A stretch of 64,000 bases of DNA from Diphasiastrum complanatum. Its lineage: Eukaryota; Streptophyta; Lycopodiopsida; Lycopodiales; Lycopodiaceae. The notes under the pieces are model-generated. The model saw nothing but the letters and a program-made list of their open reading frames with translations, was not told the origin of the DNA and searched no databases. Each line of letters opens with the position of its first letter. Position 1 is the stretch's first letter. The DNA lies in NCBI GenBank assembly GCA_029204225.1, contig CM055108.1:5333599-5397598 (forward strand). The letters are read 5' to 3'. Of this stretch, positions 49,701-61,295 are shown in pieces. Position numbers and translations under genes: made by a program.

Positions 49701-52700
49701 AGCGCACATATTCAAGTTATAGAATACAACAGTCAGATATTTACATCCATACATTTCTAAGATTACATGGTAGGGTTTAATTTCAGAACAAGCATGACCT
49801 TCGATGGACCAATTACTAGAGGATCAACCAATAATTATGCTAGGTATCTAGCCCAAGCTAGAATAGGTGTGTCACAAGTGGAGACCCGATGAGCCTGTCT
49901 GACTAGCAGAGAAAGATACCATTTGAAGATCATTGTCATGGGCCTATTCATGAGGACCTACAATGTACTAGCCAGTCAATAGTGCATAATAATTTCACCA
50001 ACCATGATTATGCTCCGCCTATAAGAGGTGAGGGATTGGGTGATTCCTTATTTTAGCCCCTAAGAACAAGGGGTAAATGCTATAGTTTAATAATAGTAAC
50101 CCTTTAAAGCTGCAGAGCCAAGAACGAAGGGGAAGAAACTAACGGTGCAATATTAATTAAAGTCCTAAATCATTCGTGATAAAATTCAGTTAACCATTTA
50201 TGGTGGTTCTCCATATGGCAATGAGCTTGCTGGTTGGCTCCATGGTCAGCAAGTTCAAATTATAGCCATAAATCTCAATGGTCACGGGCTTATACATAGT
50301 TCCATTCTACATTTTGATAGATGACAATGAGCTTTCTAATTGGGTCTATAAAATGGAGACCTACTTTCTTTGACACCACGTAGTCTTGCTCAGCAAGTTC
50401 AACTTGCAGCCATACATCTCAGTGGTCGGGCTTATCCATGGTTCCAGACACAGACTTTCAACTTTTCCATTGATGTTGTGTGGACTAAATTTACCACTGC
50501 TCTTCGTCCAGCCATGATCGATCCTACTTGTAATCTCTTTCCTGAACTACCTGTGTATGAGATTGTTTCTAGATATATTGGCCTTAAAGGAGCCCTTCGT
50601 TATGATGTTGCTTCTTTTTGTCCTACATCTTTATCTCAAGCTATGTCACTTGCTAGTACTCTTCGGCACAAGTAAATCAGTTGCCACCACCACCACCCCC
50701 ACATTTTTCTCCTACACCAACACGTTCATTTTCTGTTATAGCCTCTTCTATTGTTACGTAGTATGCTCCTCATTCTTCCCCTTCATCTCATCCTGTTGTT
50801 TTTCATCGTTGGTCTAATGAAGAGATGCATGAAATCTGTACCAAAAAGCTCTATTTTAAGTGTGAAAGTCCAATCCACTTTTCTAGAAATTGCACACAAC
50901 CATCTTCTCAGCCTGCTACTAATCATTTTCATTCAATTGATGATTCTGAGGACTCTAAATCTGAGATTTATCTTGATGAAGCTCCCATTCTTCCCGAATG
51001 TCTTGCTCACCTTGCCTATGCCACTTAGGCTAGAGCCTGGCAAGCACTGTCCATGTCATCTTCGTATTGTTGGTAAAGAATTTACTGCACTTATTGAAAT
51101 TGGCAGTACACATTCTTTTCTTGGCACACGTGCTGTACCTCATATTCATGCAAACCTATTCCAGCTCTTATTCCTTTGCATGTTGAAGTTGCTAATTCTC
51201 ATACTTTCCAGAGCACACTTACTCTTCCTTATTGTATAGGTGATTTTACTGGACAGGCTAATTTTCACATCATTGCCATTGAGTATTATGATATCATCTG
51301 AAGGGCTGAATGGTTCGTTTCCTTAGGTGATGTTACCTTAAATCTTTTAAGCCAAGGTGGGGCTATGCCCTCATCAAATACCCTTGGTTGGCCCGTCTTC
51401 TAACACCACAGGGCATGTCGACCTCGGCTGCCCACAATTCTACATTAGAGATGGGTTAGGCCCAAAGCACAACATAGCACTTTGGATAGAGTTTAGAGCT
51501 TTCCCATGCTCAAAACTATGCTCTCTAGGTCTCAAATTGACCTCTGCACCGTTTCAAGTGGAAAATCTCCTATCTCCATCAAAGAGGGACTGTATCACCT
51601 CTACAAATAGCTCTCCATGTGCTCAACTCAGCTCTAATACCATAACGAAGGTTGCTAATCAGCAATCACACCTACAACCACAATTGCACAACAATGAGGA
51701 CTACAAAAGCATTCACAAAAGAGCACAATAAACCCTAAAGTAGCCACCACTCTATTCAACCAACTGAATAACTAAAATACAAGTAGAATTTAAACTAAAC
51801 CTCTAACTGCCTTGAAGGCAATATCCGGGTAGTTTCTACCCAACTCAAGTGGGCCTCTTGGGCTACCACTAAACCTAAGTAGCTCCTAATAAACAGTAAT
51901 AGAATAACTTACAATGGGACCAACTAGGCAGTGATGCCATCAAATTTTCACACAAGCAGAAGAGGACTAAGATTTGATGTTATCTCCATCCTTCATAACC
52001 AAAATCAGCAAATATGTAATCTCTCTTTCCACTTTAGTTGCCCGTTCCGGAACGGAAACGCGTTCCGTTCCGGAACGATGCCCTCAAAAAAAAAAAATAC
52101 GTTTTTTTACAAAGCATTTAATTCGTATTAAAATAATTAAATTTATGTGAATATCATTCCGACCAGGAACGTTCCGGAACGTACAGAACGTTCGGAATGG
52201 GCTTCTAAGCTTTCCACACACATTTTGCATTTTCCACAAAACAAAATGCAACAAGCAGTTTGAATTTTACTCTCTTTATTCATAAAAAAAAATTTCTACT
52301 CTATCTTGGCTCTACATGCGGAGAACCAATGTGGCATTTGCCATGATTGGCTCTGATGCCATGTTAGAAATCAAAGCATGCAATAATCATTCAACCCATA
52401 GAGCCAAAGGGGAGAAAGAACACCAAAGTTTTCATGAGTGAATAGAAGAGCAGCTACAATGAACAATATGAAGAGATGCCATGTGAGAGAAGATGTAACC
52501 TTTATAATGTTCCTAAGAAACTGATTCCTAGGTTACAAAGTCCTTCTACGCACACATAAGGACTAATCTTTAAGTTACACTATATTGGTGCTTTGGGCCT
52601 TTTAGTCATTTATTACAATTGAAATACATTGCGAGTGTGTATAGTATAGTACAATGAATGACTAGATAGAACTACACAATGTGACTAGGTATAGCAAGGT

Positions 52701-53507
52701 TTACAACTACACAGTAATAGCCTAAGTGTTTGCTTACGTGGCACTCTGCTGAGATATGTCGTATGATCTTGATGTCATCTAACATGGTCATGCAGATCGT
52801 ACTTTCAACACTTAACAAAATTGATGACTGATGTCAAGGCCTAGAGCTCCAGAAACTTCATAGAGACTCCTCTGTGCCAAGACATGGTTTAGGAGTAGAG
52901 ACTTTAGATTGAAAATTGAATTAACCAAAGTAGAAATGGAAAACAGGTTTTTCTTCATAAGAAAAGGGAAGTGGAACATCTGCACCATCCCAGCAAATTT
53001 AAGCAATCATTTGTGACACCACGGCATTCCCTATACAGCTTCATCAAAAAGATGTACAAACCCATGGAAGCCTCATCAAAGATCAATCACATAAAATTGA
53101 AACATTACTAGAGTCTTCGATTCATACATAATACTTGTTGCCGGACTCGTTTAGATACATTCTTACTTTTCTAAAATTATTCTTTATCACCATGGCTATC
53201 TCTTAACTGGTCCCATAGATCATCAGTCTCACTGGATGTTAATGAGTTTACTCTATTTAATACTGTTTTCTCTATCTCTATCTCTTGTCATGGTTATAAA
53301 CAGGACTTACACATACGAATGTATTCTATGCTAGGCAACGCCTCAGCTTGCACTTGAACTGTGACATAACTAGAGTGAATATGCTTAACGATAGTAGTTG
53401 ATGTAGGCCTAAAGACGTGCTACAGCATATGCAAGATGAGCTGGACCTGTCCAGTTCTGAGGATACATACAAATGCCCCAAGCACAACAAAATCTTTTTA
53501 GTACAGG

Positions 53508-53543
<36 letters not shown>

Positions 53544-56500
53544 AGCTCCACCAGCGATGGCTGCCATTTCACTTTCTCCCACCTCCCATAGATGCCATCA
53601 CTAGCCATCGTTGCTGCTCAAAGCTATCCGCTCTCTCTTTTGGAGCGCTGCTCCACCAGAAATCTGTAGGAGAGAGCGGAAAGAGCCTCCCTGTTGACAA
53701 TCGCATCAGTTCCATCAGTTCTGAGCGTTGGACAATTATCACACTCTGGATTTGAAGCACTGGCTCATGCATTCATGCACCCATTTCTCAACGATGGTTC
53801 ATACTGATACTCCATCAGTTCTGAGCGCGGCTTACAGTATTACACTCTGGATTTGGAGCGCTGGCTCATGCATTCACGCACCAGTGCATTATATGTCATT
53901 GCATTATATGTCACGGAAGCTTTTTTCTTGTTTCGTGTTCGTCCTCTCTTTTGATTCGCGAACAATTTTTTGTCTTTGAATTTTCTTTTCGTGCGGAAGC
54001 TCTTACGGGATCCCAGACACGCGACTACGCATCACAGAACATATTTTATTCTAGCAATCAAGAGACACAGCACAAGGCCAAGAGATACACGAAATAGAGC
54101 GACTATATTGTCATTTTGGTTTTAGAGCGAGATCGTCAGTGTCTCGCTCGTTGGCGGAATGACTCTCTGCTCTTTCGCTGTGTTCTGCTCGTTGGCAGAC
54201 TTTCATGCACAGCTATGGTATTTTTGCTTTCTTACTCTATTCGCTACACCTGGTGCTCCTGTCCTGATGCAGCGAGTTGAGCGAAGATCATTCTGATCTT
54301 CTCAACGTGCTGATCTAACTGGTTGCCATCCCAGCGTATGGATTGCAGCTGATTGTGAAGGTGCATGACTGAAGCTGCAGTCCTCACTTCATACTTCTGC
54401 TTTAATCTTTCCCACGCTGCATGGCTGCTTTCGCAATCTTCAATCTGCATGAGTAGATCTTCATTTATGGACGAAGTGATGATCGTCATTGCGCGCTCAT
54501 CCTTTTTGATCCATTCAGCTCTCTTCAGGTCTCCCTCTGGAGGCTGCACCTCTGAGAGCTCGGTCACCGACCAGATGCCCTCGCCCTTCAGGGGTGTTTT
54601 GATTTTGAATTTCCAGATTCTGTAATTTGCACCATCAAGACTGATTGCTACTCTGGTCTGGATTGTCGTAGCCATATTGTGTTGTCTAGAAGAATCATTG
54701 TTGGGATATCAGTAGTGATAACCTGTAGGCTCTGATAACATGTCGCGGAAGCTTTTTTCTTGTTTCGTGTTCGTCCTCTCTTTTGATTCGCGAACAAGTT
54801 TCTGTTTTTGAATTTTTCTTTTCGTGCGGAAGCTCTTACGGGATCCCAGACACTCGACTATGCATCACAGAACATATTTTATTCTAGCAATCAAGAGACA
54901 CAGCACAAGGCCAAGAGATACACGAAATAGAGCGGCTATATTGTCATTTTGGTTTTAGAGCGAGATCGTCAGTGTCTCGCTCGTTGGCGGAATGACTCTC
55001 TGCACTTTCGCTGTGTTCTGCTCGTTGGCAGACTTTCATGCACAGCTATGGTATTTTTGCTTTCTTACTCTATTCGCTACGTCTCTCTCTGTTTCTTACA
55101 CATCTGTGTCTTCACTATCTCTCTTCTTTCAGTTATGATCCAGCGAGGATTGTTTATACCTCCACTGTGTGGAGTTTACAAGATAGCTAAACGTAGAATC
55201 ACAAGACTAGTTAACGCTAATCAACTAGTTAGTTAGTCTCCGTCGTTGCTATTCGTTTCAGCTGGACATGAAGCCCGTTGAGCTGCCAGCTGGCAGCGCG
55301 AAGGGTTTCTCTTCGTTTGTTTCGTTCTTTTCGTAGTCTTCGTTCTATGCCCCTTTTGCGGTTTGCGGTCCTGGAGGTGTGTTTACGATTCGAGATTGAT
55401 TCGCGAATCGTTCGTGTTTCGAGTCAAAGAAACGTTGAATGTCGCGAATTATTCTCGTTCGACCTTCGTGTCTTGTTCGTGCTGCGACAAGGTTGCATGA
55501 ATTCACCATTTCTGACATTATACACCGGTCAACTATACCTTACTTCTGAGCGCTGGCTCACGTGTATCGTTGTTTGGATAATGAGCGCTGGTCCATCAGA
55601 CTCATCCCACGCATTTTGAGAGTATTGGCTTCGTATCTATCTAAGAACACTGATTCACACTCACTTCTTTCCCATCAGAACTCTGGTCTACAAGTACTGG
55701 TCCACGCTTATATATTCCTCTTCATCTTTTATGACCATTCAAACTCTATTCTTGAGCACTGGCCTATCAACATTCTGAGTATTAGCTCACAGGATTCTGA
55801 GCAAGCCACCCAGGTTGATGAGGAGTCAAATGGATTTATAGCTAGGTTTGACAAGCACAAAAAGGAGGAGAGTATTTGCCTTGGACTTGTGACTCTTAAG
55901 GAGTCAGGACCCTTGACGGATCGTCTAGCCAAGAATTTTGAAGGCGCGGATGATAGGGCGCTGATTGGGCTGACAGGGCGCTGCTACTGCTCGCTGGTAG
56001 CTGGTTTTGGCAGTTCGCTATGGCTCCTCGAGGGTCAGGCCCTCCTCGCGCCACAGGGACTCGCTCCCCTACCGCTGGCATCTCATTCCTCCCCCCCCCC
56101 CCACCCCCAATCCCCTACCCCCCAAATCTCATCCTTTGTTGAGGGTGTTGGTTCACCTTATTTGGACCTTTCAGTGGATATCATCAAATTTGCAAAGCGG
56201 GGGCATATTTTTTTCACTATGGCTTTTAATGCCTGGACAGCTTCACGACAGACAGAGTTCCATGATGCTACAAATCGAATGCGAGTTCATGCCCTTGATA
56301 GTGACAACTTGGGGATCACCAGGATTTTTAATGATGGACCAAGACCTATTACTTCATATGGTGAGTACCTGTTACAATTTGGTGAGGCACATGAGTTAGC
56401 CATTTATAATGGCCTACCTCACTGGCCTAATTCTGGCAGCTATACTTGTCACCCTCACAGTGGCGGTCATAGTGTGGTTGATTCCATATCTCCCCTACTA

Positions 56501-59500
56501 CCCTCTCTGATCATTCGTTCATATCCTTCACTATTGGCCACCTTCCACCACCACAACCTCAACACCAGTCCATACCTCCCCGTGCACCCAAATACACCTT
56601 CCACCCCCTCTCTATCCCACTCTACCAGAAATCCCTCGCCTCCTTACTTCACTCTTTTCCACACAGTGAACCGTTGGAGTCACAAGCCGCCTTCCTCAAC
56701 ACCTGTCTCCACACTGCTGCTAATTTGGCTTTCCCCTCTAAACCTCATAAACACAAACTAGTCCATCCACGATCATCTCGACCTTTCCATCCATGATGCA
56801 GAATGCGGATCCCTTCACCACTCTGTCACACATGCTCGTTTCCACGCCCGCCATCTCCTCCGGTCTTCACGGAAAGTGTACAACCGCACACTCCGTCGCA
56901 AAAAACGTGCCTATGATGACTCTGAAGGAAACCGTCTTGTGAACCTCCTTCTTAGCTCCTCCTCTTGTGCCTTTTGGCGTGAGTTTATCCCTCGTGCCCC
57001 ACCCCCTCTTCTGGACGATTTACATATCTGGACCGACTATGCTACCCAGCTTTACACTATACCCATTGATATGCCCATCTCCATCTCTCCTGGACCTTCA
57101 GACTTCACCTTTTTGACCCCTGACTTGGTTTAGGCAGCAATCAAAAAGCTGAAAACCTACTGCACCAGAGACATTGAAAACCTTGAATCTGAGCTACTGA
57201 TTCACGCCTCCGATACCCTTGCCCCTACATTATTGTTGTTGAGGGCTTCCCATCCTCTTGGTGCACCAACATCATACATCCTATCCATAAAAACGGTGAC
57301 CCCATGGTACCTGGTAATTATCGCACTATTATGATTGGACATGTTCTTGCGAAGTTATATGGCACCATCCTCCAGTCTGCAGTTAGAGCATTTCTGGAGT
57401 ACTATTGGGGTTAAGCAGGGATGCTCTCTCTCACCAGTTCTCTTTGGATTATATATTGACGAGCTAGAGCATGTCATCTCTCAGTGTGGTGGGGACGGTT
57501 GTCGGCTTGGGGACATTCTAATTGCCATCCTTCTCTATGCGGATGATGTGGTAGTAGTCTCCCATACCATAGAGGGATTATAGAACCCCTTTAGCCTTGT
57601 ATGTGGCAGAGATATGGTGTACAGGACTATCATCTTCACACTGGTCTAGCATTTCACGCTTACAAACCACCATGTTAGCTCGCATGATCCGAGCGAAGCC
57701 CTCGGTTCCACATGAGATCATCCTTGCGGAGTTTGCCATCCCCCCTATTTAGATTGAGGCAGCCTTCCAGCTTATCACGTACATCCAAAGAGCTCAGGCA
57801 CTTCCCGATACAGAGCAGAGATATACGCGGCTTGCCCTCATGTCCTCTCATCACCTTCAAACTCAGGGATACCGGCTATCATGGTTCTCTCAGGCATCAC
57901 ACTTCCTCATGGAAGCATTTGGTATCACTATCACTGATCTCCCTTTAGGTAAACACCAGTACATTAGACGTTTTTTATATAGAGCATATCTCGACCGTAC
58001 TTGGCAACACCAGCTCGGGGTTAAGCCTACCGGACTCACTTTCTGGAGTAGGATGCCATTGGTCTTCCGCTATTTGTCCTCTGGACTATCACACGGTCTC
58101 CATTTCACTTTGGGACAGTTCAAAGTCTCCTCACATCAGTTGGCTATTGAGACAGGCAGATTCTAGGGTTTACCACGAGAGGAGAGACTATGCCTGCTAT
58201 GTCCCCTACATGAGATAGAGGCCGAGGAGCATTTCATCTTCAGATGCCCCATATATTAAGAGATTAGAGGGAGATATCACTGTCTATTCTGTGACATGCC
58301 TACTACACTCAGAGCACTGATTGGATATGAAGACTCTCGCTATGTCGCACTTATGCTACGAGAGATGGTCTTGCTGCGCCAGGGTATGTACCATTCAGCT
58401 CACCAGCCACATCCTAGCTCTCAGGCTCAGATTACATCTTTCTTCAACAGGAGACGAACACGGTCTGATGATGATGACGACAACATACCACCTCACCGAT
58501 GTCAAAGACAATGTATCACTCATAGTCATGCAGCAGTTCACACTTCCCGCCTTGTTATGAGAGCACAATTTTCATCCTCCTAGACGACGTCAGTGACGGT
58601 CCATATTACCTCCTGTTACAACTCGTATCACATCTTTTTTCAGCAGCAGCACTATATGATACTACTCTACTCCTAGTAGTTATTCTGCTCCCACTTATGG
58701 ACAGTTGGCAGTTTGTAGTTTACAGTTATATTACTCATTTCTTTTTTATGCATAGTTTTTTCTTGGAGACGTTTATATACGCTCCCATGGTTTTCACATA
58801 CTTGACATGTACTCCTTTTGGTCTTATATGCCTTTTGGCATGGAAAAGACATTAATAAAGCTCTCTCTCTCTCTCTCTCATAACAAAACATCCATGTCAA
58901 GATACAATAGTATGCCACTGGCAAGTTTCCTCGACATATCACACTCCTGAATGTTGCTAACTTTAGTCCTGTATGTCTCCTATATGATTCTGGTACTCAA
59001 GCACACATTCCTACACTTTTAAGAATGTCAATAAAACAAAACATGGGTAGTGACTTGCACAACATTTTCTTGAGCTATAGACTTTTATAAATGGATCTCT
59101 TCAAATACGTTATAAACTTTTTTGTCTCTTCATTAAATCGGAACAATACCAGACTTTGAAAAGCAGTCAGTCTAGTCTTGATGATTGTGCCTACAGCCGA
59201 ATACTAATGTTACAGTCTTAGGTTGGACTCTGAGGGCACAAATGTATTAGCGATTATTGAGTTCGGTGAGAAATAAACAAGGCATTCTCATTCTCCATCC
59301 GTTCAAATGCTCTAGCTCAAAAAGTGTTTGCTTTGGATAAGTAATCTGACCCATTTCTAAACAAGAAATTGCAAAGGTAGCTATGTTATAAAATCTTTGT
59401 TCCTGAAATGCATGAACTGCTCATTTTGGTACTAAATCATTGCAGATTATGTGGCTGCTAGAAGATTTTCATTTAATCAGCTATTAAGAGATGGCAGTCC

Positions 59501-60974
59501 AGTGTGATAAACATTTACCTCAAACAAGGAAGCAAACTGCAGTAGAGCCTCTGCTCATAGAAATAATTAAGTAAATTTACTCCATAAAACTTGCCCATAT
59601 CAAACATTACACTTACAGAATCTCCAAGTTGCTGAGGTTTCCCAGCTGAGAAGGTATTGCTCCAGAGAGACTGTTGCTAGACATGTTTCTGTTTGGTATT
59701 CACCAGAAAACCAAATCGTTTATTAAGTCGTCAAATATTTAAAAGTTTGTGGAAAGAAATTGTAAGCACACGCTTAAGCACTAAAACTGAAGCAAAAAAG
59801 ATCAAGGTAGAATCGGGCAACAATTGATTCACTATGGTTTTTAATTGTACATGCTCTGTAATACTAAAGTTTCTGAGCTCCAAATCACTTTCTTCAACTT
59901 TTGATACATGAATAATGATGAGGTCTGAAACTGATTGCTTTTTATAACTGAGATTTATGAACATCAACATTTCCAGATCATTCATGCACTTCCATTCCAT
60001 ACTTTTGGGGGAGCCGTGGTAATATCATATACATCTCAAAGTACAATTTTCAGGTACTACATCCAGTATAAGGAAAGCAACAATGACCCAGATTGATTAA
60101 TGTGCAGTCATTATAGTCTGGGTCAAAAGACCTTGCCCAAATATCTCTAGGTACCCAGATAAACTTTCAATGCCTTCAGATGCAGCTGCTATTTAGAAAA
60201 GGTGGCACACTCAAAACAAGGAAAATTATTCCCACCCCATTGCACCAGTTAAGCATATGTTATCTGTTGACACTATAAAATTCAACATCCAAGGATGTTT
60301 GGCATACATATCCACGTGTACCTACTCAAGACTGCATGATATTCAGGTACAGCCAGAATATTGTTTCTGCTTCTGCACAATCTGTAAAGGCTTTAAGTGG
60401 GCTTGTAAGCAAGCTTGGGTGGAAGTGAAACAGCAAGCTTATTTCCTCTTTAACTCATGCGATAAGTTGAGATGGGTGATCTAAAACGTACATTGATTGA
60501 AGGCTTGGCAAATATGATATATCTTCAGCTATGTGACCCTTCAATCCTTGATGGCTGAGGCTCCTACCAACAATAACACATTCGCAAGTTAAATATAAGG
60601 ACATCAGATGTACTAAAACCCAAAACAACACCAATCGAATCTGAGGATCGCTGATCAATTTTCAAAACTCAAACTGAGAGTTTTCGACAGACTGTGCATG
60701 GGATAAAAATTAAACATCAAGGTACACTCCAACATAGAAAGAAACTACTTAAAGCACTGTAAACCTCACGATCCGTTATCAGGTTAACGAATAAATAAAA
60801 GAAATAAGATAAGTTTATGTTATTACAGGCCAGCTAGAAACCAGGCGTTTCCAGTAAAGTCGTAACCACAATCGACTCCAATCCATGGATGCTCTTGAGG
60901 CACGCAAGGGTCGCCATTCCAACCTAAGCGTGAAGGTACTCCTAGTGAATCTTTCAGCGCTTGCAGTGCCCAAA
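46750..60974 (-). CDS. RLP4: Malectin/LRR receptor-like protein (RLP4 type), C-terminal exons
   Basis: Seven minus-strand exons with GT-AG borders and preserved phase: 60827-60974, 60492-60563, 59617-59688, 48953-49024, 48734-48811, 47658-47830 and 46750-46835 (stop). They encode WALQALKDSLGVPSRLGW, NGDPCVPQEHPWIGVDC, then LRRs, each 72-bp exon being one 24-residue repeat (GLKGHIAEDISYLPSLQSI, LSGAIPSQLGNLSNLEIL, LNGSIPGSLGNLTHLQEL). GASFNFSDNSGLCGIPGL follows, then a transmembrane helix of about 21 residues and a basic cytosolic stop-transfer (RQRRYNIARAKR), ending in a short tail. The family has an N-terminal signal peptide and extracellular malectin-like (carbohydrate-binding) domain; those exons lie beyond the window. 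No kinase domain follows. It would sit in the plasma membrane facing the cell wall. No lesion was seen. Paralogues of RLP4 are an alternative. Confidence 0.85.
46902..47045 (+). repeat. tRNA-derived SINE candidate in the last intron
   Basis: The head is tRNA-like: GCAGTGG (46902-46908) pairs with CCACTGT (46964-46970), an A-box-like TGTATTGGTAGAG starts at 46911, and a B-box-like GGCTCGAATCC lies at 46950-46960. CAGG/CCTG form a T stem. A non-tRNA body follows with the hairpin AATGCC/GGCATT. It is antisense to the host gene, in its last intron. The right end is a guess. Confidence 0.6.
49025..50299. other. Intron sequence without a recognised element
   Basis: Part of the 10.6-kb intron of the receptor-like gene (49025-59616). 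Two similar stretches (AGTGGAATATGAAGAATTGC near 49318 and AAGTGGAGAATTGCATTC near 49509, each followed by AAGTTAA/TCAA) suggest a degenerate duplication of about 190 bp. Confidence 0.4.
50300..51350 (+). pseudogene. Ty3/gypsy gag and protease relic inside the intron
   Basis: Gag: ELSNWVYKMETYF (about 50330-50370), SLAQQVQLAAIHLSGRAYPWF, FSIDVVWTKFTTALRP. A proline run follows, then a degenerate zinc knuckle with Tyr in place of a Cys (KKLYFKCESPIHFSRNC, about 50845-50895). The protease appears in another frame as ALIEIGSTHSFLGT (about 51090-51130), where the family has D-S-G. At least four frame changes. Inserted antisense to the host gene. RT and integrase are missing. Confidence 0.8.
51351..52039. 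other. Intron sequence, possible decayed copia leader
   Basis: No gene. CTCAGCTCTAATACCATAA near 51625-51643 is the reverse complement of a copia-like primer site (TGGTATTAGAGC), hinting at a minus-strand element, but no LTR ends flank it. Confidence 0.35.
52040..52202. mobile_element. MITE candidate with GTTCCGGAAC-rich ends
   Basis: 163 bp. Left end GCCCGTTCCGGAACGG and right end CGTTCGGAATGGGC are imperfect inverted repeats. Both ends are packed with GGAAC/GTTCC units, and the AT-rich core (a run of A then ATTAAAATAATTAAAT) has no coding capacity. A target duplication is not evident. Confidence 0.55.
52349..52810 (-). repeat. Copia LTR with primer site, minus orientation
   Basis: On the plus strand TGTTAGAAATC (52362) to TTTCAACA (52810), 449 bp, with complementary ends. 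Just left of it GGCTCTGATGCCA (52349-52361) is the complement of TGGCATCAGAGCC, a copia primer site with one change. So this is the 5' LTR of a minus-strand copia whose interior to the left has been replaced or lost. Confidence 0.75.
53511..53539. repeat. (CT)n run at the left border of the LINE
   Basis: 29 bp of CT, followed directly by the inferred 5' region of the LINE. Confidence 0.95.
53909..55517 (-). mobile_element. Copia deletion derivative nested in the LINE, with target duplication
   Basis: Right (5') LTR 54741-55517, with TGTC...GACA ends. Left LTR copy 53909-54247 is about 97% alike and truncated. The 5-bp target duplication TTATA is present at 53904-53908 and 55518-55522. The reverse complement of TGTTATCAGAGCC, a primer site with one change, lies at 54728-54740. 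Only gag remains inside. Confidence 0.88.
54244..54675 (-). pseudogene. Copia gag (UBN2/DUF4219 type), truncated
   Basis: Starts MATTIQTRVAISLDGANY and includes YRIWKFKIKTPLKG, DERAMTIITSSINEDLL, SSHAAWERLKQKYE and LHNQLQSIRW. These are the N-terminal gag motifs of copia elements (W..K....L, A...I..S....., A...W..L...Y). The frame is open for 143 codons and stops where the left LTR begins, so protease, integrase and RT were removed by one deletion. Confidence 0.88.
58880..59616. other. Intron sequence, nothing recognised
   Basis: Rest of the 10.6-kb intron up to the LRR exon at 59617; no frame or repeat was identified. Confidence 0.45.
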
Positions 60975-61252
60975 CTGCCAGCAAGGGACTTGGATTAGTA
61001 AAATGAACTGCAAATGTCTTCTTTCCAATTTTAGATAAAGAGAACAAAACGTAAATATGAATAAATAACAGTAGCAGACAAGATGGAAGGAGAACACCAA
61101 AATTACTTTTCTATTGTGGGTTAGAAGTGGTTGATTTGTGTGTAGATGGCAAAGGAAAAGACAGGAAGCTACAAGGAAAATTATGAACAAATGCAGGTGT
61201 AGAGAAAATATCAATAACAAAACCAACTGGAAGATCATGAAAAACTGAACAG

Positions 61253-61295
<43 letters not shown>

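Larger units (their letters stand above)
53540..58879 (+). mobile_element. LINE, degenerate, interrupted by a copia derivative
   Basis: The 5' region (53540-53908 and 55523-55900) has a repeated TCTGAGCGCTGGCTCA unit. The endonuclease part is at about 56220-56500: FNAWTASRQ (GDFNAW motif), YGEYLLQF, SYTCHPHSGGHSVVDSI. The RT part is at about 57130-57583: VKQGCSLSPVLFGLYIDE and the catalytic LLYADDVVVV. A zinc-knuckle-like end appears at about 58190-58260 (RLCLLCPLHEIEAEEHFIFRC). The 3' end is ATTAATAAAG followed by (CT)n (58861-58879). Introduced stops, frame changes and missing RT segments make it inactive. It lies in the 10.6-kb intron, antisense to the receptor-like gene. Confidence 0.82.

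Noticed and set aside
55562-56761. 399-codon frame as a host gene
   Set aside because: Only its middle part (about 56220-56500) is recognisable and it is LINE endonuclease; the rest is LINE 5' repeat and low-complexity sequence.
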